Below the pieces are notes generated by a model, which saw only the letters and a list, made by a program, of their open reading frames with translations, was not told the origin of the DNA and ran no database searches. DNA of 7,964 bases from Thermoplasmatales archaeon. Lineage in GTDB: Archaea; Thermoplasmatota; JASEFT01; JAUWIS01. Below, in pieces: positions 1 through 6,205 of the stretch (the first letter of the stretch is position 1; every line of letters starts with the position of its first letter). A program made the translations under genes and the position numbers. The stretch is from assembly GCA_030019485.1 (NCBI GenBank), contig JASEEW010000083.1, positions 1-7,964 on the forward strand, given 5' to 3'.

Positions 1-117
1 GGTCAGGGGAAAACAAGGGGTTAGGAGTCAGGAGTTAGGGGTCAGGGGAAAACAAGGGGTTAGGAGTCAGGGGTTAGGGGTCAGGGGAAAACAAGGGGTT
101 AGGAGTCAGGAGTTAGG
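1..117. repeat. 39-bp G-rich tandem repeat, three units
   Basis: Three head-to-tail 39-bp units occupy 1-39, 40-78 and 79-117. Units 1 and 3 are identical, and unit 2 differs by one base (G at 72 instead of A). The array starts at the window edge, so it may continue to the left. Each unit holds runs of four G (for example 6-9, 17-20, 38-41) and shorter submotifs of the GTTAGG, AGTCAGG and AGTTAGG kind, so the unit itself looks built from a 6-7-nt motif. The G-runs could allow G-quadruplex formation on the + strand. No coding potential is seen. Confidence 0.95.
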
Positions 118-207
118 GTTTAGGGAACTACTCTCCCCTAATCCCTATCTACTAACTCCTAACTTCTTGCATGCCCTAGCCCCTATCTACTTGCCCCTAA
201 CTCCTAC
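118..207. repeat. Degenerate C-rich copies, inverted relative to the G-rich array
   Basis: After a short junction the strand bias flips from G-rich to C-rich. TTAGGG at 120-125 faces CCCTAA at 136-141 across a 10-nt spacer. CCCCTAACTCCT at 194-205 is the exact reverse complement of 30-41 in the array. Within this half, CCCTATCTACT occurs at 143-153 and 181-191, and CTAACTCCT at 152-160 and 197-205, so it contains about two diverged copies. The whole 1-207 block is therefore a large imperfect head-to-head inverted repeat. It ends about 6 nt before the tRNA and contains no ORF or obvious TATA box. Confidence 0.85.
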
Positions 208-212
208 TTTGT

Positions 213-402
213 GCCGCCGTAGCTCAGCTGGTTAGAGCAGCTGATTCGTAACAGCCTTTTCTCTTTTCTTAAAAAGAAAAGAGAAAGCGACTGGCGGAAA
301 GAGAAAAGAATGACCAACCTGCAGTTGGTCTTGCGATTTGCCTTCAGCAAATCGCATCTGCGAAATATCAGCAGGTCGAGGGTTCAACTCCCTTCGGCGG
401 CT
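213..402 (+). tRNA. tRNA-Thr(CGU), intron-containing
   Basis: The two exons are 213-250 and 367-402, and they fold into a standard cloverleaf. The acceptor stem is GCCGCCG (213-219) with CGGCGGC (395-401). The D stem is GCTC/GAGC (222-225, 235-238). The anticodon stem is GCTGA (240-244) with TCAGC (368-372). The variable loop has five bases, and the T arm (378-394) carries the TTCAACT loop. The loop reads UUCGUAA after splicing, with anticodon CGU at 247-249, decoding the threonine codon ACG. The discriminator is T402 and no CCA is encoded. The intron lies at the canonical 37/38 position. Upstream is a repeat block rather than a recognisable box A promoter. Confidence 0.96.
251..366 (+). other. 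Archaeal tRNA intron with bulge-helix-bulge splice motif
   Basis: The central 4-bp helix is UUCG (245-248) with CGAA (361-364). The two 3-nt bulges are UAA (249-251) and AUA (365-367). They are flanked by the anticodon stem on one side and CAG/CUG (252-254, 358-360) on the other. Cutting after the second base of each bulge gives exact exon ends and an intron of 116 nt. The intron folds into three consecutive hairpins: a pyrimidine/purine stem at 257-287, GACCAAC/GTTGGTC at 312-330, and a 10-bp stem at 332-356. The purine tract at about 298-308 could also pair with the left arm of the first hairpin. No homing endonuclease reading frame fits inside. The expected processing enzyme is the archaeal tRNA splicing endonuclease. 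Confidence 0.94.
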
Positions 403-407
403 TTTTT
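403..407 (+). terminator. T-tract terminator after tRNA
   Basis: A run of T directly follows the acceptor stem (T402 is the discriminator base). Archaeal RNA polymerase terminates at U-rich tracts, so this is the likely tRNA 3' boundary. Confidence 0.6.
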
Positions 408-449
408 GCGAGCGAATGATAATGAGCGAGCAAAAATGCGAGCAAAAAG
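408..449 (+). repeat. Short GCGAGCAAAAA direct repeats before the PH-like gene
   Basis: GCGAGCAAAAAT (426-437) and GCGAGCAAAAAG (438-449) are tandem 12-nt copies. A shorter relative, GCGAGCGAA, lies at 408-416. They fill the space between the tRNA terminator and the preferred start codon at 458. If translation began at the upstream ATGs (416 or 422) they would encode a repetitive SEQKCEQK segment unlike the rest of the protein. Confidence 0.8.
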
Positions 450-457
450 TGATTTTG

Positions 458-748
458 ATGAAGAATGAAACAATAATCCTCCAAGAAAAAACATGGGCGA
501 ACATAAAAACCAGATGGCAGTACGGATTAACATATCTCAGATTTTATTTAACAGATAAAAGAATCCATGGGAAATCATTTCTTATCCCGATAAAAATTTT
601 TGATTTCCCTTTCTCTGATATTCAGGAGATAGAGATGAAAGGGAACAGGCTGAGGATTAAATGGTCAAAGGGAAAACTCTCTGTTTGGTTAAAAGACCCT
701 TTGAGGTGGGAGTATGAGATAAAAAACAGGATGAAAATTGGTAAGTGA
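458..748 (+). CDS. Small PH/GRAM-like domain protein
   Basis: This is a 96-residue soluble protein. The segment FYLTDKRI (about 29-36), followed by the hydrophobic strands at 41-49 and FPFSDIQEIEM (50-60), matches the bacterial/archaeal PH-like (bPH, GRAM-type) fold. There LT-x-RL is followed by a short strand and an acidic 'DI-x-x-IE' turn. The C-terminus (79-96) is predicted helical, which also fits the fold. No signal peptide or membrane segment is present. The start at 458 is preferred because GTGAT at 449-453 sits 4 nt upstream. In-frame ATGs at 416 and 422 add only the short repeats, and an ATG at 338 would lie inside the tRNA intron. The gene begins about 50 nt after the tRNA terminator with no clear TATA box, so readthrough from the tRNA is possible. 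Specific function is unknown. Confidence 0.72.
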   Translation: MKNETIILQEKTWANIKTRWQYGLTYLRFYLTDKRIHGKSFLIPIKIFDFPFSDIQEIEMKGNRLRIKWSKGKLSVWLKDPLRWEYEIKNRMKIGK

Positions 749-754
749 TTAATC

Positions 755-1117
755 CTAGAAACCCATTCTTTTCATTCTCTTATGATATTTTTCCTCAATA
801 TCTAATCTCAGCTCTTTATAGGTTTCCTCAGAAATCTTCCCTGAATCAAACTGTTTTTTCAAATCCTCAATAGCATCTTCATATCTTTCCAGCTCCCTCC
901 TTCTTAACCACACTATAGCAACAACTACAATTACAAATACAAGCAAAAGAAAACCTAAGAATAAAAACAACGAAAGACTCCAATAGGATGACGAATAAGT
1001 GTTGCTAGGTCCTGTTTTGTTTCCATCCTTATCTACTGCTAATACATATGAGGATATAAAACTGAAGATAACCAAAAGGGATACACCAAGAGCCGATATA
1101 AACCTATACCATTTCAT
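755..1117 (-). CDS. Membrane protein with C-terminal SHOCT-like domain
   Basis: This is a 120-residue protein. An N-terminal hydrophobic stretch (about 6-27) ends in YVLA-VDK, so it may be a cleavable signal peptide. Next come a short polar Ser/Asn/Gly-rich external segment (28-45) and a strong transmembrane helix (46-70) closed by LRRRE, giving a cytoplasmic C-terminus. Residues 81-112 (IEDLKKQFDSGKISEETYKEL and on) match the SHOCT pattern: helix, G-x-I-(S/T)-E-E-x-Y turn, helix. SHOCT domains are short C-terminal modules thought to mediate oligomerisation. The start at 1117 is chosen over 1168 because a box A at 1149-1156 would start transcription near 1126 and GTGAT lies at 1121-1125. It is tail-to-tail with the PH-like gene with 6 bp between stops. 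Confidence 0.78.
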   Translation of the reverse strand: MKWYRFISALGVSLLVIFSFISSYVLAVDKDGNKTGPSNTYSSSYWSLSLFLFLGFLLLVFVIVVVAIVWLRRRELERYEDAIEDLKKQFDSGKISEETYKELRLDIEEKYHKRMKRMGF

Positions 1118-1148
1118 TTGATCACTAAAGAAACATAAGAAGTAGGAG

Positions 1149-1156
1149 TTTAAAAA
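1149..1156 (-). promoter_or_regulatory. Box A (TATA) for the SHOCT membrane protein
   Basis: On the minus strand this reads TTTTTAAA. Its centre is about 35 nt from the ATG at 1117, which puts transcription start near 1126 and leaves a leader of about 9 nt containing GTGAT. Confidence 0.5.
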
Positions 1157-1223
1157 GGTTGCGGGCATCTAAATTTCCTTCCCAAATTTTTCAATTACAT
1201 CTGTAACGACCATGGAGTAAATC

Positions 1224-1229
1224 AAAAAA
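1224..1229 (-). terminator. T6 tract directly after polX stop
   Basis: Six T residues on the minus strand follow the TAA of polX immediately, as expected for a U-rich archaeal terminator of the pncC-polX transcript. Confidence 0.55.
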
Positions 1230-2948
1230 TTACTTCGCAAAAAAATACGCTATATCATCAGCAGGGTACGTGTTAAGCACATCATTTTTTGTCAGCCATC
1301 CCCTGCGCGCATTGAAAACACCGTATTTCATCATGTCAAAATGAGAAAGGTTGTGCGCATCCGTGTTAATGCAGAGTTTAACCCCTTTTTCCTTAGCCAT
1401 TTTTATGTGCACATCATTCAGGTCGAGTCTGTCTGGCAGGGCATTTATTTCAAGGCAGGTTTTGTTTTGGAATGCTGCTTCAAAAATTTTCTCCATGTTC
1501 AAACGATAAGGCTCCCTTTTACCAATAACCCTCCCTGTTGGATGCGCTATTATGTCAACATTCTTGTTTTCCATTGCATTAATGATTCTTTCAGTCATGG
1601 CTTTTTCGTCCATTTTAAGTTTTGAATGAACGCCGGCAACAACAACATCAAGTTTTTTCAGTAGTGTGTCATCAAAATCAAGTTCACCGTTTTCTTTAAT
1701 GTCAGCCTCAGTGCCAGTGAAAATTTTGAAATTTGGATATTTTTTATTTATTTTTTTTATCTCATCCATCTGTTTTAAAACATCGTTTTCCTTTAAACCT
1801 CCAGCAACCCTCAATGATTTTGAATGGTCTGCTACTGCTATAAAAGAATAGCCTTTTTTTATTCCTGCTCTTGCCATCTCCTCAATACTGTTTGCCCCAT
1901 CACTCCATCTGGTGTGAACATGGAAATCCCCTTTTATGTCTTTTTCATCTATGAGCTTTGGGAGTTTGTTTTTCATAGCCTCTTCTATTTCACCCCTGTC
2001 CTCCCTCAACTCTGGCTCAATGTAGGACATGGATAATGCATTGTAAACCTCTTCCTCTGTTGAACCAGCAATCTGCTTGTTTGTTTTCCTGTCAAAAACG
2101 CCGTACTCAGATATTTTCATTCCTTTATCAGATGCGATTTTTCTGATTTTTATGTTATGCTCCTTGCTCCCAGTAAAATACTGTAATGCTGAGCCAAAAC
2201 TTCCTCTGCTCACAACCCTTAAATCTGCATGAATATCGCCAATCATTACAGAGGTTTTTGTTCTGCCTTTAACAAGGATTTTTTTAACATTTTCAAGACC
2301 AGCAAAACTGCTCATGATTTTTTCCGGGTTGTCAGAAACAGCAAGTATGTCAATGTCGCCAATTGTTTCCTTTTTCCTTCTCAGACTTCCTGCTATGCTG
2401 ATTTTTTCTATATCTCCAGATTTCTTTAATGATTCAACAACATCAACTGCGACGGGGTACACAACACCAAGAAGCATCCTTCCTTTTCTTTCTTTCATCT
2501 TTTTTATTCCCTCAATAATTTTTTCCTCTGTTTTCTCACCAAGTCCTTTAACATCCCTTATTTTGTGCTCCTCAGCAGCCTTTTTCAAGTCTTCAACTGT
2601 GTTAACACCAAGCATCTTGTAAATTTTGTAGGCAGTCTTTGGTCCTATGTCGTACAATGAAACAATATCAAGCAATTCCCTGGGTGAATCCTTCCTTAAC
2701 TCCTCCAGATATTTCAGTTTACCTGTTTCTAATATCTCAACAGTTTTTTTTGCTATGGCATCACCAACACCAGGGAGTTCCTTTAAACCTTTGACCCCCT
2801 TTTCCTTGTATATTTCTCCAACCTCTGCATTCCATGTTTCTATCACCATAGCCGCCTTTCTGTACGCCATTGGCTTAAACTGGACATCCTGCGCCTCAAG
2901 TATGTTTGCAATTTCATAAAAAAACTTTGCGATCTCAGGATTCTTCAT
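1230..2948 (-). CDS. polX: DNA polymerase X family protein with PHP domain
   Basis: At 572 residues this is the usual length for PHP-type PolX. The N-terminal 8-kDa-like and fingers regions carry helix-hairpin-helix motifs at about 58-69 (LPGVGDAIAKKT), 101-110 and 133-144. The palm has G187-S188 with R190-R191, and three catalytic acidic residues, D198, D200 and D242. The C-terminal PHP domain (about 340-572) keeps its metal ligands: H343/H345 (DFHVHT), D374-H375, E414, H441, H469, E500 and D530/H532. Both active sites therefore look intact. Family members fill short gaps in base excision repair, and the PHP part acts as a 3'-5' exonuclease or end-processing phosphatase. Its ATG overlaps the pncC stop as ATGA, with GGTGA 4 nt upstream. 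Divergent ligA would supply the sealing step. Confidence 0.96.
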   Translation of the reverse strand: MKNPEIAKFFYEIANILEAQDVQFKPMAYRKAAMVIETWNAEVGEIYKEKGVKGLKELPGVGDAIAKKTVEILETGKLKYLEELRKDSPRELLDIVSLYDIGPKTAYKIYKMLGVNTVEDLKKAAEEHKIRDVKGLGEKTEEKIIEGIKKMKERKGRMLLGVVYPVAVDVVESLKKSGDIEKISIAGSLRRKKETIGDIDILAVSDNPEKIMSSFAGLENVKKILVKGRTKTSVMIGDIHADLRVVSRGSFGSALQYFTGSKEHNIKIRKIASDKGMKISEYGVFDRKTNKQIAGSTEEEVYNALSMSYIEPELREDRGEIEEAMKNKLPKLIDEKDIKGDFHVHTRWSDGANSIEEMARAGIKKGYSFIAVADHSKSLRVAGGLKENDVLKQMDEIKKINKKYPNFKIFTGTEADIKENGELDFDDTLLKKLDVVVAGVHSKLKMDEKAMTERIINAMENKNVDIIAHPTGRVIGKREPYRLNMEKIFEAAFQNKTCLEINALPDRLDLNDVHIKMAKEKGVKLCINTDAHNLSHFDMMKYGVFNARRGWLTKNDVLNTYPADDIAYFFAK

Positions 2949-3412
2949 AGGTTCACCAGATAATCTTTTAACATTTTTAATGCCTCCTCAGCAGCCCTGT
3001 TTTTTATTTCAGTCCTGCTTCCTTTGAAATGAAACGTTTTCACCACTGTTTTCTTTCCTGATACTCCAATACATACTGTTCCAACAGGCTTTTCCTTTGT
3101 CCCTCCAGTTGGTCCTGCTATACCTGTTACGCCGACACCTATGTCAGCCCTGCTGACATTTTTTACACCCTCAGCCATTGCAGATGCTGTTTCATCTGAC
3201 ACAACACCAAATTTTTCAATGATTTCTCCTGGAACACCAAGGTTTTCCTTTTTTGCTTTTACAGAATATGTGACAAAACCCCTTTCAAAATAATCAGAGC
3301 TGCCGGAAACATTTGTGATTCTGTTTGCAAGCCCCCCACCAGAGCATGATTCAGCTGTTGCAATCCTAAGTTTTTTCTCCTTCAAAATTTTACCTATCTC
3401 TTCCTCAAGCAT
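2945..3412 (-). CDS. pncC: Nicotinamide-nucleotide amidohydrolase, CinA C-terminal family
   Basis: This 155-residue stand-alone CinA C-terminal domain has the length typical of PncC and lacks the N-terminal MoCF-like domain of full CinA. Family motifs are TAESCSGG (19-26), the FVTYSVKAK segment (46-54), VTGIAGPTGGTKEKPVGTV (95-113) and GSRTEIKNRAAEEAL (131-145). Characterised PncC enzymes hydrolyse NMN to nicotinic acid mononucleotide and ammonia in the cytoplasm, returning pyridine nucleotide to NAD synthesis. NMN is released by NAD+-dependent DNA ligase, which is encoded divergently 76 nt away. The gene is first in an operon with polX (ATGA overlap). No ribosome binding site is evident. A TTTAAA at 3437-3442 would place transcription start at about the ATG, so the message is probably leaderless. 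Family assignment is secure; NMN specificity is inferred. Confidence 0.92.
   Translation of the reverse strand: MLEEEIGKILKEKKLRIATAESCSGGGLANRITNVSGSSDYFERGFVTYSVKAKKENLGVPGEIIEKFGVVSDETASAMAEGVKNVSRADIGVGVTGIAGPTGGTKEKPVGTVCIGVSGKKTVVKTFHFKGSRTEIKNRAAEEALKMLKDYLVNL
2953..2957 (-). promoter_or_regulatory. Ribosome binding site of polX inside pncC
   Basis: GGTGA on the minus strand lies 4 nt before the polX ATG and inside the last codons of pncC. It fixes the polX start and suggests translational coupling. Confidence 0.75.
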
Positions 3413-3436
3413 AAATATCCAATCATTTTTTTGGGG

Positions 3437-3442
3437 TTTAAA
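3437..3442 (-). promoter_or_regulatory. Box A for pncC-polX
   Basis: TTTAAA is centred about 27 nt upstream of the pncC ATG on the minus strand. No Shine-Dalgarno sequence intervenes, which is consistent with a leaderless transcript. Confidence 0.5.
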
Positions 3443-3459
3443 TGTTTTGATGATAACCC

Positions 3460-3466
3460 TTATATC
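3460..3466 (+). promoter_or_regulatory. Box A for ligA
   Basis: TTATATC is centred at 3463, 26 nt before the ATG at 3489, the standard archaeal TATA-to-start distance. No ribosome binding site is visible, so ligA is probably leaderless. It lies about 20 nt from the opposing pncC box, so the two promoters may interfere or share a regulator. Confidence 0.6.
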
Positions 3467-3488
3467 TCCATATCTTTTTTATGTGTTT

Positions 3489-5492
3489 ATGGATGCGAAG
3501 AAAAGAATTCTGGAGTTGAGGGAAGAAATCAGATACCATGACAGGAAATACTATGTTGAGAACAACCCTGTGATCTCTGATTATGAGTATGATAAACTGA
3601 TGGAGGAGTTAAAAAAACTTGAAAAAGAGCATCCTGAGTATGTCACGCCTGATTCCCCAGCCCAAAGGGTAAGCGGTCAGCCTGTTGAGGGTTTCAGCTC
3701 CGTTAAGCACAAAGTTCCAATGCTCAGTCTTGATAACACATACTCATCCAAGGAGTTACTTGATTTTGATAAAAGGGTAAAAAAATTTCTTGGTGGTGAG
3801 AAACCAGATTATGCTGTGGAGTTAAAGATTGATGGGGTTGGTATGGCATTGATTTATGAAAACGGTGTTCTTGTGCGGGGGGCAACAAGGGGCGATGGAA
3901 CAACAGGTGATGATATCACATCAAATATTAGAACAATAAAAAGTATTCCTTTAAAACTCGACGTAACAAATGAAACAAAACCCTTGGCAAACTGTGAGGT
4001 GAGAGGAGAAGTATATATGACAAGAAAGGGTTTTGAGGCTTTGAATAAGGAAAGGGCAAAGAAAGGCGAGTCCCTCTTTGCAAATCCCAGGAATGCTGCA
4101 GCAGGCTCACTGCGTCAGCTTGATGCAAAAGTTGTTTCAAAAAGAAACCTTGATGTTTTCCTTTACACCCTTAGTTACACAAAAGAAGAAGGTTTTAAAA
4201 CACATATGGAATGCTTAGAGGCAATGAAAAAGGCTGGTTTAAAGGTCAACCCTAACGTAAACAAATTCTCAAACATAGAGGACGTGATAAAATACTGTGA
4301 CTCTTGGGAAAACAAAAAAGAGGGACTTGATTATGAAACAGATGGAATGGTCATAAAAGTAGACTCTCTGGAGCAGCAAAAAAGGCTTGGCAGTACAATA
4401 AAGAACCCTAGATGGGCTGTGGCATACAAATTCCCACCCAAGCAGGTTACAACAAAAATAACAGATATCGTTATCCAGGTTGGAAGAACAGGGGCTTTAA
4501 CACCTGTTGCTGTTCTTGAGCCTGTTGAACTTTCAGGCTCAACGATTTCCAGGGCTACTCTGCATAATGAGGATGAGATAAAAAGAAAAGACATCAGGGT
4601 CGGTGACACTGTTTTTATTGAAAAGGCTGGTGAGGTCATTCCTGAGGTTATAAAACCTGTTAAGGAAAAAAGAACAGGTAAAGAAAAAATATTTGTTATG
4701 CCGAAGAAATGCCCTGTATGCGGCTCTGATGTTGTCAGACCTGAGGATGAGGCGGTATCAAGATGCATTGGTTTATCCTGTCCTGCTCAGCTTAAAAACT
4801 CACTGCATCATTTTGCATCAAGACATGCAATGAACATGGACGGCTTAGGACCTGCTATTATTGATCAGCTTGTAGACAAAAAAATTGTTAGGGACATTTC
4901 AGGGCTTTACACCTTAAAAATTGATGTGCTGGCAAATCTGGAAAGGATGGGTGAAAAATCAGCCAAAAATTTATTGGATGAGATAGAGGAAAGCAAGAAA
5001 AACGAGTTTTCAAGATTGCTGTTCGGCTTAGGCATACGTCATGTCGGCAGGCATATAGCAAAACTTTTATCAGAAAATTTTTCATCAATAGATGAACTCA
5101 TGGATGCAAAAAAGGAGGAGATAGAAAAAATAGAGGGGATAGGCGGTGTTGTTGCTGAAAGCATCTGCACATTTTTCAGGGATGAAAAAAACAGGGGGAT
5201 AATAGAGAAACTGAGGAAGAACGGCGTGAAAATGGAAAGCAAAGCTGAAAAAAAAGGTCTCCTTTCAGGCAAAAGATTTGTTTTCACAGGCACATTGGAG
5301 AAATACTCAAGGTCTGAAGCAGAGGGTATTGTTGAGTCACTTGGAGGCAGTTTCACATCATCTGTCAGCAAAAACGTTGATTTTGTTGTTGCAGGAAAAG
5401 AACCAGGCTCAAAGTATGAGAAGGCAAAAAAACTGGGAATAAAAATCATAAGTGAGGATGAGTTTGAAAAAATGGTAGAAGGGAAATCATGA
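3489..5492 (+). CDS. ligA: NAD+-dependent DNA ligase
   Basis: At 667 residues this is full length for LigA. The N-terminal Ia domain (about 1-60), which binds the NMN half of NAD+, shows RYHDRKYYVENNPVISDYEYDKL. The adenylation domain carries the KxDG nucleophile at K113 (ELKIDG) and conserved stretches such as NPRNAAAGSLRQ (199-210) and DGMVIK (285-290). An OB fold (about 318-400) is followed by a four-Cys zinc finger (C408, C411, C426, C431), helix-hairpin-helix repeats (about 440-580) and a C-terminal BRCT domain (about 590-667). It seals nicks using NAD+, releasing AMP and NMN. The open frame extends upstream to 3315, but that part lies across the divergent pncC, so the ATG at 3489 with its box A is chosen. 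Most archaea use an ATP-dependent ligase; a bacterial-type LigA suggests past transfer. Confidence 0.97.
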   Translation: MDAKKRILELREEIRYHDRKYYVENNPVISDYEYDKLMEELKKLEKEHPEYVTPDSPAQRVSGQPVEGFSSVKHKVPMLSLDNTYSSKELLDFDKRVKKFLGGEKPDYAVELKIDGVGMALIYENGVLVRGATRGDGTTGDDITSNIRTIKSIPLKLDVTNETKPLANCEVRGEVYMTRKGFEALNKERAKKGESLFANPRNAAAGSLRQLDAKVVSKRNLDVFLYTLSYTKEEGFKTHMECLEAMKKAGLKVNPNVNKFSNIEDVIKYCDSWENKKEGLDYETDGMVIKVDSLEQQKRLGSTIKNPRWAVAYKFPPKQVTTKITDIVIQVGRTGALTPVAVLEPVELSGSTISRATLHNEDEIKRKDIRVGDTVFIEKAGEVIPEVIKPVKEKRTGKEKIFVMPKKCPVCGSDVVRPEDEAVSRCIGLSCPAQLKNSLHHFASRHAMNMDGLGPAIIDQLVDKKIVRDISGLYTLKIDVLANLERMGEKSAKNLLDEIEESKKNEFSRLLFGLGIRHVGRHIAKLLSENFSSIDELMDAKKEEIEKIEGIGGVVAESICTFFRDEKNRGIIEKLRKNGVKMESKAEKKGLLSGKRFVFTGTLEKYSRSEAEGIVESLGGSFTSSVSKNVDFVVAGKEPGSKYEKAKKLGIKIISEDEFEKMVEGKS

Positions 5493-5582
5493 TAGTGACT
5501 TGTCTTTCCAAGGCGGCTGTTATCATATAGATTCCTGTTTTCAGCATCTCTGGGTGAGCTAAGTAGAGTGATACCACAAATA

Positions 5583-5590
5583 TTTTTATT
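5583..5590 (+). promoter_or_regulatory. Box A for the anchored protein / phosphoesterase pair
   Basis: The T/A-rich TTTTTATT (in a longer run from 5579) is centred about 26 nt before the ATG at 5613. This fits a leaderless start. Confidence 0.45.
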
Positions 5591-5612
5591 CTAAAAGGTT
5601 ATTTATTCCTTG

Positions 5613-6200
5613 ATGGAAGTTACTTATGTCGTATACATCAGTTTAATGTTGGTTTTTCTCATAGGAATTTTTATGAGCTCGCTGTGGTATAGAAAAATTA
5701 GAAGTCCGTTTAGAGAAATAGCGTCTGACTTGGGCTTAGATTACAAAAAAGGAGCTCCGCTCTCATCTATACCTGTTGAGGTTACTGGAAGTTACAGGGG
5801 GCGTAGTTTAATATTATATGTTGTAGTCCGTAGAAGTAGACATTATGCAGAAACATCCACAAACATAGAAATAAGCCATTCTGGGAATTTAAAAGAAGAT
5901 GTATATATCTTCCGTAAAGGTTCAGAATGGTTTGTGAAAACAAACTATACATCAGGTATACCTGAATTTGACAGGAAATTCAGGGTTAAAGGGGATGAGG
6001 CTATTGTGAAAAATATCCTTGATTTTTTTATAATCCAAAAAATTTTAGATTTGAAAAAAATAGATTTTATCAAGATAGAACCGTTGGGAAATATTATACT
6101 AAAAAGATGGGCTTCGATTGTAGATAAAGAATATCTAACAAAAGGGACAGCTCTTGTGGTAGATTTAGCAGAAAGGGTTGAAAGAATATCAAAAAGATAG
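5613..6200 (+). CDS. Membrane-anchored protein of unknown function
   Basis: This 195-residue protein has one N-terminal transmembrane helix (about 5-24) followed by basic residues (RKIR), so the soluble part is probably cytoplasmic. The soluble domain starts with FREIASDLGLDYKKG (33-47) and continues with VTGSYRGRSLILYVV (57-71), TNIEI (83-87) and PEFDRKFRVKGDEA (117-130). The order 'helix, short Gly-containing loop, G-x-Y-x-G-R strand, then FDR-x-F' is a pattern I associate with an uncharacterised prokaryotic membrane-anchored family, but I cannot name it. No catalytic motif is visible. ATG at 5613 is preferred over TTG at 5610. The phosphoesterase gene begins 18 nt downstream with its own ribosome binding site, so the two probably form an operon. 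Confidence 0.75.
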   Translation: MEVTYVVYISLMLVFLIGIFMSSLWYRKIRSPFREIASDLGLDYKKGAPLSSIPVEVTGSYRGRSLILYVVVRRSRHYAETSTNIEISHSGNLKEDVYIFRKGSEWFVKTNYTSGIPEFDRKFRVKGDEAIVKNILDFFIIQKILDLKKIDFIKIEPLGNIILKRWASIVDKEYLTKGTALVVDLAERVERISKR

Positions 6201-6205
6201 TTAAA

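Noticed and set aside
1..207. CRISPR array
   Set aside because: The units are contiguous with no unique spacers, and the second half is inverted and degenerate.
251..366. C/D or H/ACA guide RNA within the tRNA intron
   Set aside because: No clear RUGAUGA plus CUGA boxes were found, and no pseudouridylation pocket with a properly placed ACA.
232..504. 90-residue minus-strand frame over the tRNA
   Set aside because: It runs antisense across tRNA exons and intron, shows no domain, and the tRNA accounts for the sequence.
3315..3488. N-terminal extension of ligA
   Set aside because: The extra 58 residues overlap the start of pncC on the other strand, are unlike the LigA N-terminus, and lie upstream of the box A that fits the ATG at 3489.
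4331..4768. 145-residue minus-strand frame within ligA
   Set aside because: It is a shadow of the well-conserved ligA coding sequence and shows no domain of its own.
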